In this document: piece by piece, positions 52,580-61,826 of the stretch
Position numbering within the stretch: position 1 is the first letter of the stretch
How the letters are laid out: each line of letters opens with the position of its first letter
From: an uncultured Ilumatobacter sp.
GTDB lineage: Bacteria; Actinomycetota; Acidimicrobiia; Acidimicrobiales; Ilumatobacteraceae
DNA: 64,000 nt
Direction: 5' to 3'
Assembly: GCA_905480335.1 (NCBI GenBank)
Contig: CAJQPY010000022.1
Span: 35,536-99,535 of the forward strand
Position numbers and translations under genes: made by a program
The notes under the pieces: generated by a model
Told to the model about the DNA's origin: nothing
Databases searched by the model: none
Seen by the model: the letters and a program-made list of their open reading frames with translations, nothing else

Positions 52580-53838
52580 CGTCCGCCCTCCTCGGTCGGT
52601 CCGAGCTCCAGGTCTCCCAAGTCGTGACCCATCCGCTCCTGCTTGGTGCGCAGGTAGTGGAGGTTCTCCGGTGTCGGAGTGGTTTCGAGCCCCACCCGCT
52701 CCGCGATCTCGAGTCCGAATCCCATGAGTCCCCCATACTTCGCCGGGTTGTTGGTGAGGAGCCGCAGCCGTGACACCCCGAGGTCGACGAGGATCTGGGC
52801 GCCGATCCCGTACTCGCGGCTGTCGACGGGCAGCCCGAGTTCGGTGTTCGCGTCGACGGTGTCGCGTCCCTGTTCCTGCAGCTCGTAGGCGCGGATCTTG
52901 TGGCCGAGGCCGATGCCCCGACCCTCGTGGCCACGGAGGTAGACGACGACACCAGCTCCCTCATCGGCGATCTGTTGCATCGCCGCAGCGAGTTGTGGCC
53001 CGCAGTCGCAACGGCGGGAGCCGAACACGTCGCCCGTGAGGCATTCGCTGTGGACCCGGACGAGTACGCCGTCGTCGACGGCGCTGCTGACGTCTCCGTA
53101 GACGAATGCGAGGTGCTCGATGCCGTCCAATGTCGACTCGAACGCATGGCAGCGGAACACACCCCACTCGGTCGGCATCTCGACCTCCGCGATACGGCGC
53201 ACCAGTTGCTCGTTCTGGCGCCGGAAGCGGATCAGCTCGGCAATCGTGATCATCAACAGCCCGTGTTCGGCTGCGAACTCAGCCAGCTCCGGGACCCGGG
53301 CCATCCCCGTCTTCTCGACGTCCACGATTTCGCAGAGGACTCCGGCCGGCTGGAGGCCAGCCATCCGCGCGAGGTCGACCGCTGCCTCCGTGTGCCCCGC
53401 ACGCTTGAGGACTCCGCCGGCACGCGCCTCGAGTGGCATCACATGACCAGGGCGAGCGAGGTGGTGCGGTGCCGTCGACGAATCGACCAGCGCGCGGATC
53501 GTTGCCGCGCGATCGCCGGCCGAGATGCCCGTGGTCGTCCCTGCCTTTGCATCGACACTCACGAGGAAGGCCGTTTTGAGGATCTCGGTGTTGTTCGTGA
53601 CCATCGGGTCGAGTTCGAGTTGCCGTGCGCGCTCGCTCGTGATCGCGGTGCAGATGAATCCCGATGTATGGCGGATGAAGAACGCGATCGACTCGGGCGT
53701 TGCGAACTCTGCGGCCATGATCAGGTCGCCTTCGTTCTCGCGGTCCTCGTCGTCGACGACAATGACGATCTCGCCGCGCCCGATGGCCGCAATGGCGTCT
53801 TCAATCGACGCGAACGTCGAAGTCGTGTTCGTGGACAT
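52576..53838 (-). CDS. ribBA: Bifunctional DHBP synthase / GTP cyclohydrolase II
   Basis: 420 residues from ATG 53838 with GGGAG upstream. The RibB half has V-D-D-E-D-R-E-N-E-G-D-L and the A-R-P-G-H-V-M-P-L segment; the RibA half has H-S-E-C-L-T-G-D-V-F-G-S-R-R-C-D-C-G zinc motif and R-G-H-E-G-R-G-I-G-L. It makes both riboflavin precursors. It is directly downstream of an FMN riboswitch. The frame is open to 53904 but that extension would begin within the leader. Confidence 0.95.
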   Translation of the reverse strand: MSTNTTSTFASIEDAIAAIGRGEIVIVVDDEDRENEGDLIMAAEFATPESIAFFIRHTSGFICTAITSERARQLELDPMVTNNTEILKTAFLVSVDAKAGTTTGISAGDRAATIRALVDSSTAPHHLARPGHVMPLEARAGGVLKRAGHTEAAVDLARMAGLQPAGVLCEIVDVEKTGMARVPELAEFAAEHGLLMITIAELIRFRRQNEQLVRRIAEVEMPTEWGVFRCHAFESTLDGIEHLAFVYGDVSSAVDDGVLVRVHSECLTGDVFGSRRCDCGPQLAAAMQQIADEGAGVVVYLRGHEGRGIGLGHKIRAYELQEQGRDTVDANTELGLPVDSREYGIGAQILVDLGVSRLRLLTNNPAKYGGLMGFGLEIAERVGLETTPTPENLHYLRTKQERMGHDLGDLELGPTEEGGR

Positions 53839-53955
53839 GTTGTTGTCTCCCAGTTCGAGGACGACGCCGTGACGAACGCAAGAGCACGTTCGAGTCGGCG
53901 ACACCCAGCTGACTGAGGATCCGGAGGCGTGCGCGTACAGGCGCCCGCATCCAGT

Positions 53956-54101
53956 CCCCTCGCTACCATCCGGACTCTGACCGTCGGCTCCCGGTTTCCA
54001 CGGGATCAGTCCCTCAGCGTCCTGGCTTTTCGTGTGCCGGGTTGCCGTGGGAGTCGCGGGCTCTCACCGCCGGTTGGGATTTTCACCACACCCCGCGAGG
54101 G
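53956..54101 (-). promoter_or_regulatory. FMN riboswitch (RFN element) upstream of ribBA
   Basis: On the minus strand the RFN core is clear: GGTGAAAATCCCAACCGGCG and, near the 3' end, AGTCCGGATGG. Helix P1 pairs CCCTCGC (54101-54095) with GCGAGGG (53963-53957). It lies 118 nt upstream of the ribBA ATG, leaving room for a terminator or sequestor. The riboflavin genes are therefore probably switched off by FMN. Confidence 0.93.
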
Positions 54102-54187
54102 TTCGCGGATGTCTCCGACGTTATCCGCGGATGCGAACCGGCGCCTCTTGGAGCCGGTGAGCGCCGCCAGGGCAGGGCTCGAGGAGC

Positions 54188-54880
54188 TCAGGTGCGTCCG
54201 CGTCCGGCGACCTTCTTACGGAGTGCAGCCACGGCGATGCGCTCGTCGGGCAGGGTGCCGGGGTCGGCCAGCCGATGATCGCAGGCGGCACCGAGGTACG
54301 CGTCGACGGCTCGTCGGCCGCGATGTCGGCGGAATGACTCCGCGAAGATGCGCTGGCCGATGCGCTCGACAGGAGTCTCTGTTGCGTACGTGGTGACCTC
54401 GACATACGTCAGCGCCCCGTCGAACCCGGGCGGTCCGCCCGCAGCATTGGTCCAGTCGATGACGACCGGTCCGTCGGGCGACATGATCACGTTCATCGGA
54501 TGCATGTCGAGATGCAGCACGCTCTGCGGGTGCGACCGGTCGGCTGCCTCGGCCAGCATCCACGTGGGGGCTTCGATCCGGGCGAGGCGTTGTTGGAGGC
54601 GGGCCAGCAGTCGGGCGTACGACATGACCTTCCACGGTGCGGCGGACAGCCGGTCGAGCATGGTGTCGCCTTCGATGCGGTCCATGATCAGATCGGTCCC
54701 GTCGACGTCATGGACTGCCGGAACCGGGAAGCCCTGGTCGGCGACATGGCGCATGATCCGTGCCTCGAGTTCGAGGTCGGGATGCGCCGTCCGATAGCGC
54801 CGCAGCACCGTGCCGTCGCCGAGGTCGTAGACGTCGGCGGCACGACCCGAGGCGATCAATGGCCCTGGCTCGTCCGTCAT
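54188..54880 (-). CDS. APH family phosphotransferase
   Basis: 230 residues. Nucleotide-binding start D-V-Y-D-L-G-D-G-T-V-L-R-R-Y-R, catalytic loop L-H-L-D-M-H-P-M-N-V-I and the metal motif V-V-I-D-W-T-N, as in aminoglycoside/choline kinase-like proteins. The N-lobe is short. Substrate unknown; not necessarily a resistance gene. Its stop is 87 nt before the riboswitch. Confidence 0.82.
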   Translation of the reverse strand: MTDEPGPLIASGRAADVYDLGDGTVLRRYRTAHPDLELEARIMRHVADQGFPVPAVHDVDGTDLIMDRIEGDTMLDRLSAAPWKVMSYARLLARLQQRLARIEAPTWMLAEAADRSHPQSVLHLDMHPMNVIMSPDGPVVIDWTNAAGGPPGFDGALTYVEVTTYATETPVERIGQRIFAESFRRHRGRRAVDAYLGAACDHRLADPGTLPDERIAVAALRKKVAGRGRT

Positions 54881-54974
54881 CTCACGAAGGTACCGCGGAT
54901 CCTCCCTACAGGAGGTCAGGCCGGGTCGGGGACTCGCGTGGCGCCCCGGACTCTGGCTGAGCCCGCACCGGGGT

Positions 54975-57431
54975 TCAGGTGTGCGTCAGCTCAGCCTCTT
55001 GGATCTCGTGGGCGTCTTGGATCTCGTGCGCGTCGCCCTCGACATTCAGGTTCGGAAGGATGCGGTCGAGCCAGTTGGGCAACCACCAGTTCCGCGCACC
55101 GAGCAGTTCCATCGTTGCAGGAACGAGCAGCATCCTGACGAGCGTTGCGTCGAGGAAGACCGCACTCGCGAGCCCGAGGCCGAACATCTTGATCACACGG
55201 GCGTCCTCCAGCACGAACGAACCGAACACGACGATCATGATCGCGGCTGCTGCGGTGATGACGCGCGCTGTTGCCGCGAGTCCGTCGGACACCGAGTTCA
55301 CGGGGTCGCCCGAGCGGTCGTACTCCTCCTTCACCCGGGAGAGCAGGAAGACCTCGTAGTCCATCGACAGGCCGAACACGATCGCGAACAGCATCATCGG
55401 CAGGAACGGTTCGATCGGGCCGCTGCCGGTGCCGAGCAGACTGACGCCCCAGCCCCACTGGAACACGATGACGACGATTCCGTACGCGCCGCCGATCGAC
55501 AGCAGGTTCATGATGACGGCTTTGAGGGGAACGAGCAGCGAGCGGAACACCATCATCAGCAGGAGAAACGACAGGCCCAGCACGGCGACGAAGAAGATCG
55601 GCAGCCGTGAGCCGAGGTAGTCGCTGAAGTCGATGCTCGCCGCCACCGAGCCCGTGACGAGGACGTCGATTTCGGCATCGCCGACTGCGCCAGGGATCAC
55701 CTCGGCGCGCAGCGTCCGAACGAGGTCGGCGGTCTCGGCCTCCTGGGGACCCGTGGTCGGGATGACGATCATTTGGACCGCGTCGCCGTTGGCAGACGGG
55801 ATCGGCCCCAGCGCTTGAGCGACACCGTCGGCGTTGCCGATCGCGGCGACAACGGACGAGGCGGTCTGGAGATCATCCGGGCTGTTCGTCTCGGCGACGA
55901 GCAGCAGCGGGCCGTTGGTGCCGGGGCCGAACCCTTCGGCGATCAGCTCGTAGGCGTCGCGGGTCGTGGTGCCTTCGGCAAACGTGCTCTCGTCGCCGAA
56001 GCCGAGCCGCAACCCGAGGACCGGGAGGCTGAGCACGAGCAGGAAGATGCTCACACCGATGGCCATGGGCCACGGGCGTTTCTGGACGAAGCGGCTCCAG
56101 CGGTACGACCAGGTTTCACGCAGCGGCTTTTCGGTGCGCGCCGGCGTTTCCTCGCGAAGGCCGGGGATGAAGAACGACAGGATCAGCGTGCCGACGACCA
56201 CGACGAGTCCGACCGCGCCGAGCACCGAGAAGCCGATGCCAACCCCGAGGAACGCGAACGCCGCGCCGCCGGCCATGATCAGCCCGCGCCACCGAGTCTT
56301 CTCGACGCGACCCTGAGCAAATCCGAGGAGCGCCGGGAGCAGCGTGATCGAGGCCACCATCGTGACCGCCACGGTCAGTGCCGCGCCGGTTGCCAGACCG
56401 TTGATGAACGACAGGTTCATGACGAACATGCCGAGAAGGGAGATCACCACGGTGAATCCCGCGAACACGACGGCTCGACCGGCCGTGTCGAGGGCGACCT
56501 CGGTCGCGTGTTCCGGCTCGAGTCCGGCGCGCGTTCCTTCTCGATAACGCGTGACGATGAACAGCGCGTAGTCGATGCCGACGCCAAGGCCGATCATCGC
56601 ACCGAGCGACGTCGCGAAGGACGGGATCGTGATCACGTTGGAGAGCAGCTGGATGCTGCCCACGCCGATGCCGACGCCGAACAGCGCAACGCCGATCGGC
56701 AGGCCCATGGCCAGTACCGACCCGAATGCGAGGATGAGGATCACAATCGCAAAGGCGATGCCAATGAGCTCCGACTCCGGCGGTTCGAACTCGGCCAGTG
56801 CGCCGCCTCCGACCTCGATGTTCAGACCTGCTGCTTCGATGTCGGCGGCGTCGACACCCTCGACCAGTGCTGCGGGATCCTCGACCAGCTCGATGATCTC
56901 AGCGCCGATCTCGCTCGCTCGGAGTTCGTCGGTGTCGTCGGTGAACGACAGTCGCGCAAAGGCGATCGTCGACGGACCATCGCCGGTCGGGACGGCGACC
57001 TGGCCGCGTTGTACGGCGTCGGGCGCGTACGGGCTCTCCAGCGTCACCTCGGGAAACTCGGAGATTTCGGCAAACAGCGCGTTCATCACCTGTGTGACCG
57101 CAGGGTCGTCGATTCCGGCGTCGGCTTCGAAAACAACCGAGCCCGAGATGAAGCTCCCGGCGGAGCCGAAGTTGGCGGCGAGGATGTCGAATCCCTCGGC
57201 CGACTCGGAGTCGGGGCTCTCGAATGAGCTGTCCGATGACGCGCCGATGGCGCCGACCGCCATGAACGTGGCCACGAACACCGCGATCCATGCGGCGAGC
57301 ACCGGTCGGCGGTGGCGGAACGAGAATCCTCCGAGGCGGGCCCAGATCGAGGGGCCCGTGGGTCCACCGGTGTCGTCGGGGGTCGGGGGCGCCGTCGACG
57401 CAGGGCGTTCCAAGGTGGACATACTGTTCAT
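54975..57431 (-). CDS. MMPL/RND family transporter
   Basis: 818 residues with about 12 transmembrane helices in two halves, each preceded by a large external loop. MMPL signs include I-G-L-G-V-G-I-D-Y-A-L-F-I-V-T-R in the first half and G-L-S-M-D-Y-E-V-F-L-L-S-R in the second. It probably moves lipids or hydrophobic compounds by proton motive force. A second start at 57422 (M-S-T-L-E-R-P) is possible. The divergent tetR gene and palindromes between them suggest repression. Confidence 0.92.
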   Translation of the reverse strand: MNSMSTLERPASTAPPTPDDTGGPTGPSIWARLGGFSFRHRRPVLAAWIAVFVATFMAVGAIGASSDSSFESPDSESAEGFDILAANFGSAGSFISGSVVFEADAGIDDPAVTQVMNALFAEISEFPEVTLESPYAPDAVQRGQVAVPTGDGPSTIAFARLSFTDDTDELRASEIGAEIIELVEDPAALVEGVDAADIEAAGLNIEVGGGALAEFEPPESELIGIAFAIVILILAFGSVLAMGLPIGVALFGVGIGVGSIQLLSNVITIPSFATSLGAMIGLGVGIDYALFIVTRYREGTRAGLEPEHATEVALDTAGRAVVFAGFTVVISLLGMFVMNLSFINGLATGAALTVAVTMVASITLLPALLGFAQGRVEKTRWRGLIMAGGAAFAFLGVGIGFSVLGAVGLVVVVGTLILSFFIPGLREETPARTEKPLRETWSYRWSRFVQKRPWPMAIGVSIFLLVLSLPVLGLRLGFGDESTFAEGTTTRDAYELIAEGFGPGTNGPLLLVAETNSPDDLQTASSVVAAIGNADGVAQALGPIPSANGDAVQMIVIPTTGPQEAETADLVRTLRAEVIPGAVGDAEIDVLVTGSVAASIDFSDYLGSRLPIFFVAVLGLSFLLLMMVFRSLLVPLKAVIMNLLSIGGAYGIVVIVFQWGWGVSLLGTGSGPIEPFLPMMLFAIVFGLSMDYEVFLLSRVKEEYDRSGDPVNSVSDGLAATARVITAAAAIMIVVFGSFVLEDARVIKMFGLGLASAVFLDATLVRMLLVPATMELLGARNWWLPNWLDRILPNLNVEGDAHEIQDAHEIQEAELTHT

Positions 57432-57451
57432 GACTGAACATCATGTACAGT
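57423..57451. promoter_or_regulatory. Inverted repeat at the MMPL start (operator candidate)
   Basis: ACTGTTCATG (57423-57432) and CATGTACAGT (57442-57451) are inverted with one mismatch in ten. Inside, TGTTCA (57425-57430) and TGAACA (57435-57440) form a second perfect inverted repeat. It overlaps the MMPL start codon, so a repressor bound here would block expression. Confidence 0.6.
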
Positions 57452-57480
57452 TGTCGGCGAGAACGCAACGATTCGATGGC

Positions 57481-57494
57481 GTGTCCGCGGACAC
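57481..57494. promoter_or_regulatory. Perfect 14-bp palindrome upstream of tetR (operator candidate)
   Basis: GTGTCCGCGGACAC is fully self-complementary and ends 18 nt before the tetR ATG. Size and place fit a TetR-family dimer site for autoregulation. Confidence 0.6.
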
Positions 57495-57512
57495 ACCTGT
57501 CGGGCAGCACAC

Positions 57513-58109
57513 ATGACAACTTCCACCACCAGCACGTCGGGAAACTGCGGCAGCGACCCACGCATCGAGCGGACGCGCGCCGCGGTCCTCGAGGCCGGGG
57601 TGACGATTCTCTTCGCCAAGGGGCCCGAGGCCGTCACGCACGCAGCCGTTGCGAGCGATGCGCGCGTGAGTCGGACGACGGTCTACAAGCACTGGCCCAA
57701 GCGCGGCGACCTGCTCGTCGACGTGCTTGGCCAGGTCGAGCCGCACAAGCGGGTCGACCCGTCTGGCGATCTGCGGGCCGACATGCAGCAGATGGGCCGA
57801 CAGATGGCGGCTTCGTTCCAGGACCAACGGCTCAACAAGGTCTTCAGCTCGCTGATGGCGCAAGCGCAGTGGGACGACGACACCAGCCAGGCACAGCAGG
57901 CGCTGCTCAGCTCCGGCATGGCGGACATGGCGTTGGTGCTCGACGCGGCTGTCGCAGCGGGCGAGCTTCCCTCCGGCATCGACCCGCTCCGCACCGCGGG
58001 TCGTCTCGTGGGTCCGATCTTCTTCGCGGCGTTGATCGCACGTCAACCACTGACGACCGACGAGGTCGAAGTGTTGGTCGACGACTGGCTCGCCGCGTTG
58101 GCCAACTGA
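57513..58109 (+). CDS. TetR/AcrR family transcriptional regulator
   Basis: 198 residues. The N-terminal HTH reads T-H-A-A-V-A-S-D-A-R-V-S-R-T-T-V-Y-K-H-W-P-K-R-G-D, and the C-terminal domain ends with D-D-W-L. The divergent MMPL transporter gene is 81 nt away; the protein is probably its local repressor. Confidence 0.92.
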   Translation: MTTSTTSTSGNCGSDPRIERTRAAVLEAGVTILFAKGPEAVTHAAVASDARVSRTTVYKHWPKRGDLLVDVLGQVEPHKRVDPSGDLRADMQQMGRQMAASFQDQRLNKVFSSLMAQAQWDDDTSQAQQALLSSGMADMALVLDAAVAAGELPSGIDPLRTAGRLVGPIFFAALIARQPLTTDEVEVLVDDWLAALAN

Positions 58110-58133
58110 CGACTGTCCGCGAACGCAGCGGTT

Positions 58134-59519
58134 TCAGCGCGCGGCCAGGACCGCTGCGATCGCGCGGTCGATGTCGGTCCCGGTCGTCGAGGTGTCGGAC
58201 ACGCTGATCCGCATCGCCCGCCGGCCATGCCAGTTGGTGCCGCCCATCCATGCCTCACCACCACTCTGGAGCCGGTCGATGACCGCATCGGTCTGATCGT
58301 CGCCCCCGAACGCGACGAGGACTTGATTGAGCGCCGGAGGACACAGCACCTCTGCGCCGGCAACGGCGAGCTCGCCGGCCATGCGCTCGGCGTGACGACA
58401 GCAACGCTCGATCGCATCGGCGACACCTGCTCGTCCGAGCGTCGCGAGGATCGCCCACAGCGGAATCGCTCGGGCCCCCTGCGACATCTGCAGTCCGAGG
58501 TTCATCGGGCTCCGTCCACCATCGCCGCCCGCATACGCAGCGTTCATCGCCATCGACGACTCGAGTGCCGTCGGGTCGGTGACCGCGACGACGCCGCAGT
58601 CGTACGGGGTGTTGAGCCACTTGTGCCCGTCGGTCGCCCACGAGTCGGCCAACTCGACACCATCGAGCAGATGGCGACGGTCCGGTGCGGCGTTGGCCCA
58701 CAACCCGAACGCGCCGTCGACGTGGACCCACGATGTCGCGGGATCGAACCGTTCGATGATGGCCGCGAACGGGTCGCTGTGACCCGTATTGACATTGCCG
58801 GCCTGCAGGAGCACCAACGTCGGCCGGTCCGACTCCAACACCGCCGACGGAATCGCGTCGGGTCGGGCCCGTCCGAGCTCATCGGTTGCGATCTCCTGCA
58901 CCGATCCGGTGCCGAGCCCAGCGAGCCGGAGTGCCTTGAGTGCGGACGAGTGGATCTCGGCCGACGCCACGATGTCGATCGGTGGGGCTCCGATGAGCCC
59001 ATCAGCAGCTGTGTCCCACCCCACTCGACGAAGCAAGGTGTCGCGCGCCGTGATGATGGCCGTGAGGTTCGCGATCGAGGCACCGGCGCAGAAGGTCGCC
59101 ACCGTGTCGGTGGGCAGACCGAGCAGGTCGACGATCCACTCGGCTGCCAGGGCATCGAGGTGTGCCGCAACCGGTGACATCACCGGCAGCGCCGCATTCT
59201 GATCCCATGCGCCGGCGAGTACCGATGCGGCAAGCCCGACCGGCTCGACCCCGCCGGTGACGAAACCGAAGTACCGCCCGCCGGTGTTCGCGACCGTGGC
59301 GGCGCCACCGATCTCGTCGAGCATCTCGATCACGTCCGCGGCGTCGAGTGGACGATCGAGCGTCGCGTTGAACTGGAGCGACCCCAGTCGGTCGACCGCA
59401 CCGGTCGTCGGAAAGACGGGCCGGTCACGCTCCTCGGCCACGTAGCGCGCGGCACGGGCAGCCGCGTCAAGCAACAGTTCGGACTTCGACGGTGACGTCA
59501 TCGGTGCATTCTCGACCAT
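58134..59519 (-). CDS. PLP-dependent group II decarboxylase
   Basis: About 461 residues. The PLP lysine lies in D-S-W-A-T-D-G-H-K-W-L-N, and the G-A-S-I-A-N-L-T-A segment binds the cofactor phosphate; V-H-V-D-G-A-F-G matches the aspartate that contacts PLP. Family includes aromatic-L-amino-acid and glutamate decarboxylases. Start at ATG 59519 preferred; the substrate cannot be told. Divergent from the monooxygenase gene. Confidence 0.88.
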   Translation of the reverse strand: MVENAPMTSPSKSELLLDAAARAARYVAEERDRPVFPTTGAVDRLGSLQFNATLDRPLDAADVIEMLDEIGGAATVANTGGRYFGFVTGGVEPVGLAASVLAGAWDQNAALPVMSPVAAHLDALAAEWIVDLLGLPTDTVATFCAGASIANLTAIITARDTLLRRVGWDTAADGLIGAPPIDIVASAEIHSSALKALRLAGLGTGSVQEIATDELGRARPDAIPSAVLESDRPTLVLLQAGNVNTGHSDPFAAIIERFDPATSWVHVDGAFGLWANAAPDRRHLLDGVELADSWATDGHKWLNTPYDCGVVAVTDPTALESSMAMNAAYAGGDGGRSPMNLGLQMSQGARAIPLWAILATLGRAGVADAIERCCRHAERMAGELAVAGAEVLCPPALNQVLVAFGGDDQTDAVIDRLQSGGEAWMGGTNWHGRRAMRISVSDTSTTGTDIDRAIAAVLAAR

Positions 59520-59551
59520 CCCAGGCCTCCTCGCCATGCGGTTCGCGTGAT

Positions 59552-59578
59552 CGATTCCGACGGTCGACGACGGAATCG
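59552..59578. promoter_or_regulatory. Inverted repeat in the decarboxylase-monooxygenase divergent promoter
   Basis: CGATTCCG (59552-59559) and CGGAATCG (59571-59578) are perfect 8-bp arms around an 11-nt centre containing GTCGAC. It lies between two divergent starts (59519 and 59629), suiting a dimeric regulator. Confidence 0.5.
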
Positions 59579-59628
59579 GTCAGACAAATTCCGAGTGGTG
59601 GGCGGCGGGGTCGTGCGACAGTGGGGGG

Positions 59629-59955
59629 ATGAGCGCGCTGTCGACGACTCCGGATCCGCCGTACTACGCCGTGATCTTCGCCAGCACGGCATCAAGCGAC
59701 ACGGCGGACTACGCCGAGGCGGCGGCGCGGATGACCGCATTGGCGGCACGGCAGCCCGGATTCCTCGGAGTCGACTCGGCACGTAGTGACGGCGTGGGGA
59801 TCACGGTGTCGTACTGGGAGACGGAGGCCGCGATCCGCTCCTGGAAGGCCCACGCTGAGCACACGCTGGCACGCGAGACCGGCCGTGCCCGGTGGTACGA
59901 CCGGTACGAGCTGCGCGTTGCGCGTGTCGAGCGGGAGTACGGCTGGCGGCGGTGA
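59629..59955 (+). CDS. Antibiotic biosynthesis monooxygenase (ABM) domain protein
   Basis: 108 residues of the ABM ferredoxin-like fold: Y-A-V-I-F-A-S-T, A-A-R-M-T-A-L-A-A-R-Q-P-G-F-L-G, and S-Y-W-E-T-E-A-A-I-R-S-W-K. Such proteins cover small oxygenases and heme-degrading enzymes; the substrate is unknown. glsA follows 16 nt later. Confidence 0.82.
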   Translation: MSALSTTPDPPYYAVIFASTASSDTADYAEAAARMTALAARQPGFLGVDSARSDGVGITVSYWETEAAIRSWKAHAEHTLARETGRARWYDRYELRVARVEREYGWRR

Positions 59956-59971
59956 CCGTACGATCGGTGTC

Positions 59972-60964
59972 ATGAGCGACGGATCAATCGATCATTACGA
60001 CCGAGCGGCACAACGGGCATGGTTCGAGCAAGTGATCGGCGATCTCCACGAACGATTCGCTGATCTCACCGAGGGGGAACCCGCGTCGTACATCCCCGAG
60101 CTCGCGCAAGTCGATCCCGACAAGTTCGCCATCGCCGCGATGACCGTCGACGGCGTCGAACTCTCGGTTGGTGATGCCCACCACGACTTCACCATTCAGT
60201 CGGTGTCCAAACTGCTGCTGTACGGCCTCGCGCTCGAGACGCACGGACGTGACGCCGTGCTCGCCAAGGTCGGCGTCGCTCCGACCGGCAACGCGTTCAA
60301 CTCGATCGCGCTCGACGAAGACCCGAGCAGAGCGCCGAACCCGATGGTCAACGCGGGAGCGATCGCGATCACCGATCTCGTCGCCGGAGATGACCTCGAC
60401 GCACGCGTCGAGAACGTGCGCGCCATGTATCACCGGTACCTCGGTCGGCTCCCAGAGGTGGACCAGGCGGTCTGGGCCAGCGAGCGGGCGACCGGCAACC
60501 ACAACCGTGCGATCGCCTACCTGATGTTGAGTGAGGGAATCATCACCGACCGAGTGGAGGAGACGCTCGATCTCTACTTCGCGCAGTGTTCCGTTCGGGT
60601 CGACGCGGTCGACCTCGCGATGATCGCCGCAACGATTGCCAACCACGGCGTCCATCCGTTGACCGGCGAGCAAGTCGTCCGACGCGATGTCACACGCGAC
60701 CAGTTGACGGTGGCGCTTACCTGCGGGATGTACGACTACGCCGGCGAATGGGCCTACTCGGTGGGCATTCCGGCGAAGAGCGGTGTCGGTGGCGGGATCC
60801 TCGGCATCTTGCCGGGCGTCGGCGGCATCGCGGTCTTCTCCCCGCGGCTCGACGATCACGGCAACAGCGTCCGCGGCCTCCGCGTGTTCGAGGAACTCGC
60901 CAAGGAGTTCGAACTGCACGTCTTCGACCCGAGTCGGCCCTGGCGGCGCCCCTTGTCGGACTGA
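59972..60964 (+). CDS. glsA: Glutaminase A
   Basis: 330 residues from ATG 59972. The catalytic serine lies in F-T-I-Q-S-V-S-K; N-P-M-V-N-A-G-A-I-A and E-x-x-T-G-N-H-N-R-A complete the beta-lactamase-like fold, with G-I-P-A-K-S-G-V-G-G-G-I at the end. Hydrolyses glutamine to glutamate. The frame opens to 59786 but would overlap the ABM gene. Confidence 0.93.
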   Translation: MSDGSIDHYDRAAQRAWFEQVIGDLHERFADLTEGEPASYIPELAQVDPDKFAIAAMTVDGVELSVGDAHHDFTIQSVSKLLLYGLALETHGRDAVLAKVGVAPTGNAFNSIALDEDPSRAPNPMVNAGAIAITDLVAGDDLDARVENVRAMYHRYLGRLPEVDQAVWASERATGNHNRAIAYLMLSEGIITDRVEETLDLYFAQCSVRVDAVDLAMIAATIANHGVHPLTGEQVVRRDVTRDQLTVALTCGMYDYAGEWAYSVGIPAKSGVGGGILGILPGVGGIAVFSPRLDDHGNSVRGLRVFEELAKEFELHVFDPSRPWRRPLSD

Positions 60965-60976
60965 TCCTGCGCGAGG

Positions 60977-61717
60977 TCAGTTCGGGCTGACGCTGACGGC
61001 GTCGCCGGCGGTGACCGATCCCGACCGGAGCACCGACGCGTACCAGCGACTCGAGCCCGGGTGCAGATCGTGGTCCATCAGCGAGATGTCACCGTCGATG
61101 AACCACGGGGCGTTCTTCTTGCACGGCACCGCGGGAGCACTCAACTGCAGGCGGACGTCACCGATGTCGATGATCGTGCCGCCGCGCAACGCCGACCAGT
61201 CGAGACCCGAGACGGTGATGTTCTCGCCGGCGTTCCCAGGCGCGATCGGATGGCCGGCTGCGGCGAGTTCGTCGATCACCTCACGGCTCCACAGACACAC
61301 CGCCTGCCACGGTCGACCGTGATGCACGCGGGTGGCCTGGACGTCTCCGTCCACGCCACGGACCCCCACGGCCGCGCCGGCGACCGGAGTCTTAGGGACC
61401 CCGCCGCTCGAGGTATTGACCTGGTCGACCAATCCGTGCTGCGTCGGAACCGCATCGTCAGCGGCACGGCGGACGTCGGCGATCGACACGAGCCCGTGCC
61501 ACAGGTGGTGCACCCGGTCGTAGAGGTCCGCCGAGGCCTCGATCGCCTTGAGGTCGTCGATGCGGCGAGCCTCGAGCTTGTCGATGAGCTTCGGACGGGC
61601 ATCGACGCTCCAGCCGGCGAGGAAGTCGGCAGCGTGCGACAACGTTCGCTGTGCGTCCTGCTCGTTCCACTGGCTGCGGTCGAAGCCGCAGCGATCACAG
61701 TGTTCGACGCCGATCAT
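60977..61717 (-). CDS. MOSC domain protein with N-terminal DinB/YfiT-like domain
   Basis: 246 residues. The first ~105 residues have C-D-R-C-G-F-D and a helical region with scattered histidines (L-S-H-A-A-D, V-H-H-L-W-H-G), like DinB-type domains. Residues ~105-245 are a MOSC domain, with G-E-N-I-T-V-S-G and the conserved cysteine in S-A-P-A-V-P-C-K-K. MOSC proteins handle sulfur or Mo cofactor chemistry. The fusion is unusual. Confidence 0.8.
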   Translation of the reverse strand: MIGVEHCDRCGFDRSQWNEQDAQRTLSHAADFLAGWSVDARPKLIDKLEARRIDDLKAIEASADLYDRVHHLWHGLVSIADVRRAADDAVPTQHGLVDQVNTSSGGVPKTPVAGAAVGVRGVDGDVQATRVHHGRPWQAVCLWSREVIDELAAAGHPIAPGNAGENITVSGLDWSALRGGTIIDIGDVRLQLSAPAVPCKKNAPWFIDGDISLMDHDLHPGSSRWYASVLRSGSVTAGDAVSVSPN

Positions 61718-61826
61718 GGGCCGAACCTAGTCCTCTCCGCCCCGCGGCCCGCCCTCGTAGCCCGGCTCCGGCGGCCCGCCGCCTCACCGACCGCCTCACG
61801 CACTCGCTGCACCCACTCCGGGGGTC

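Noticed and set aside
52900..53916. 338-codon open frame opposite ribBA
   Set aside because: Mirror of ribBA codons; no recognisable domain.
55773..57227. 484-codon open frame on the plus strand
   Set aside because: Antisense to the MMPL transporter; rich in R/D/E/H with no family resemblance, typical of GC-rich shadow frames.
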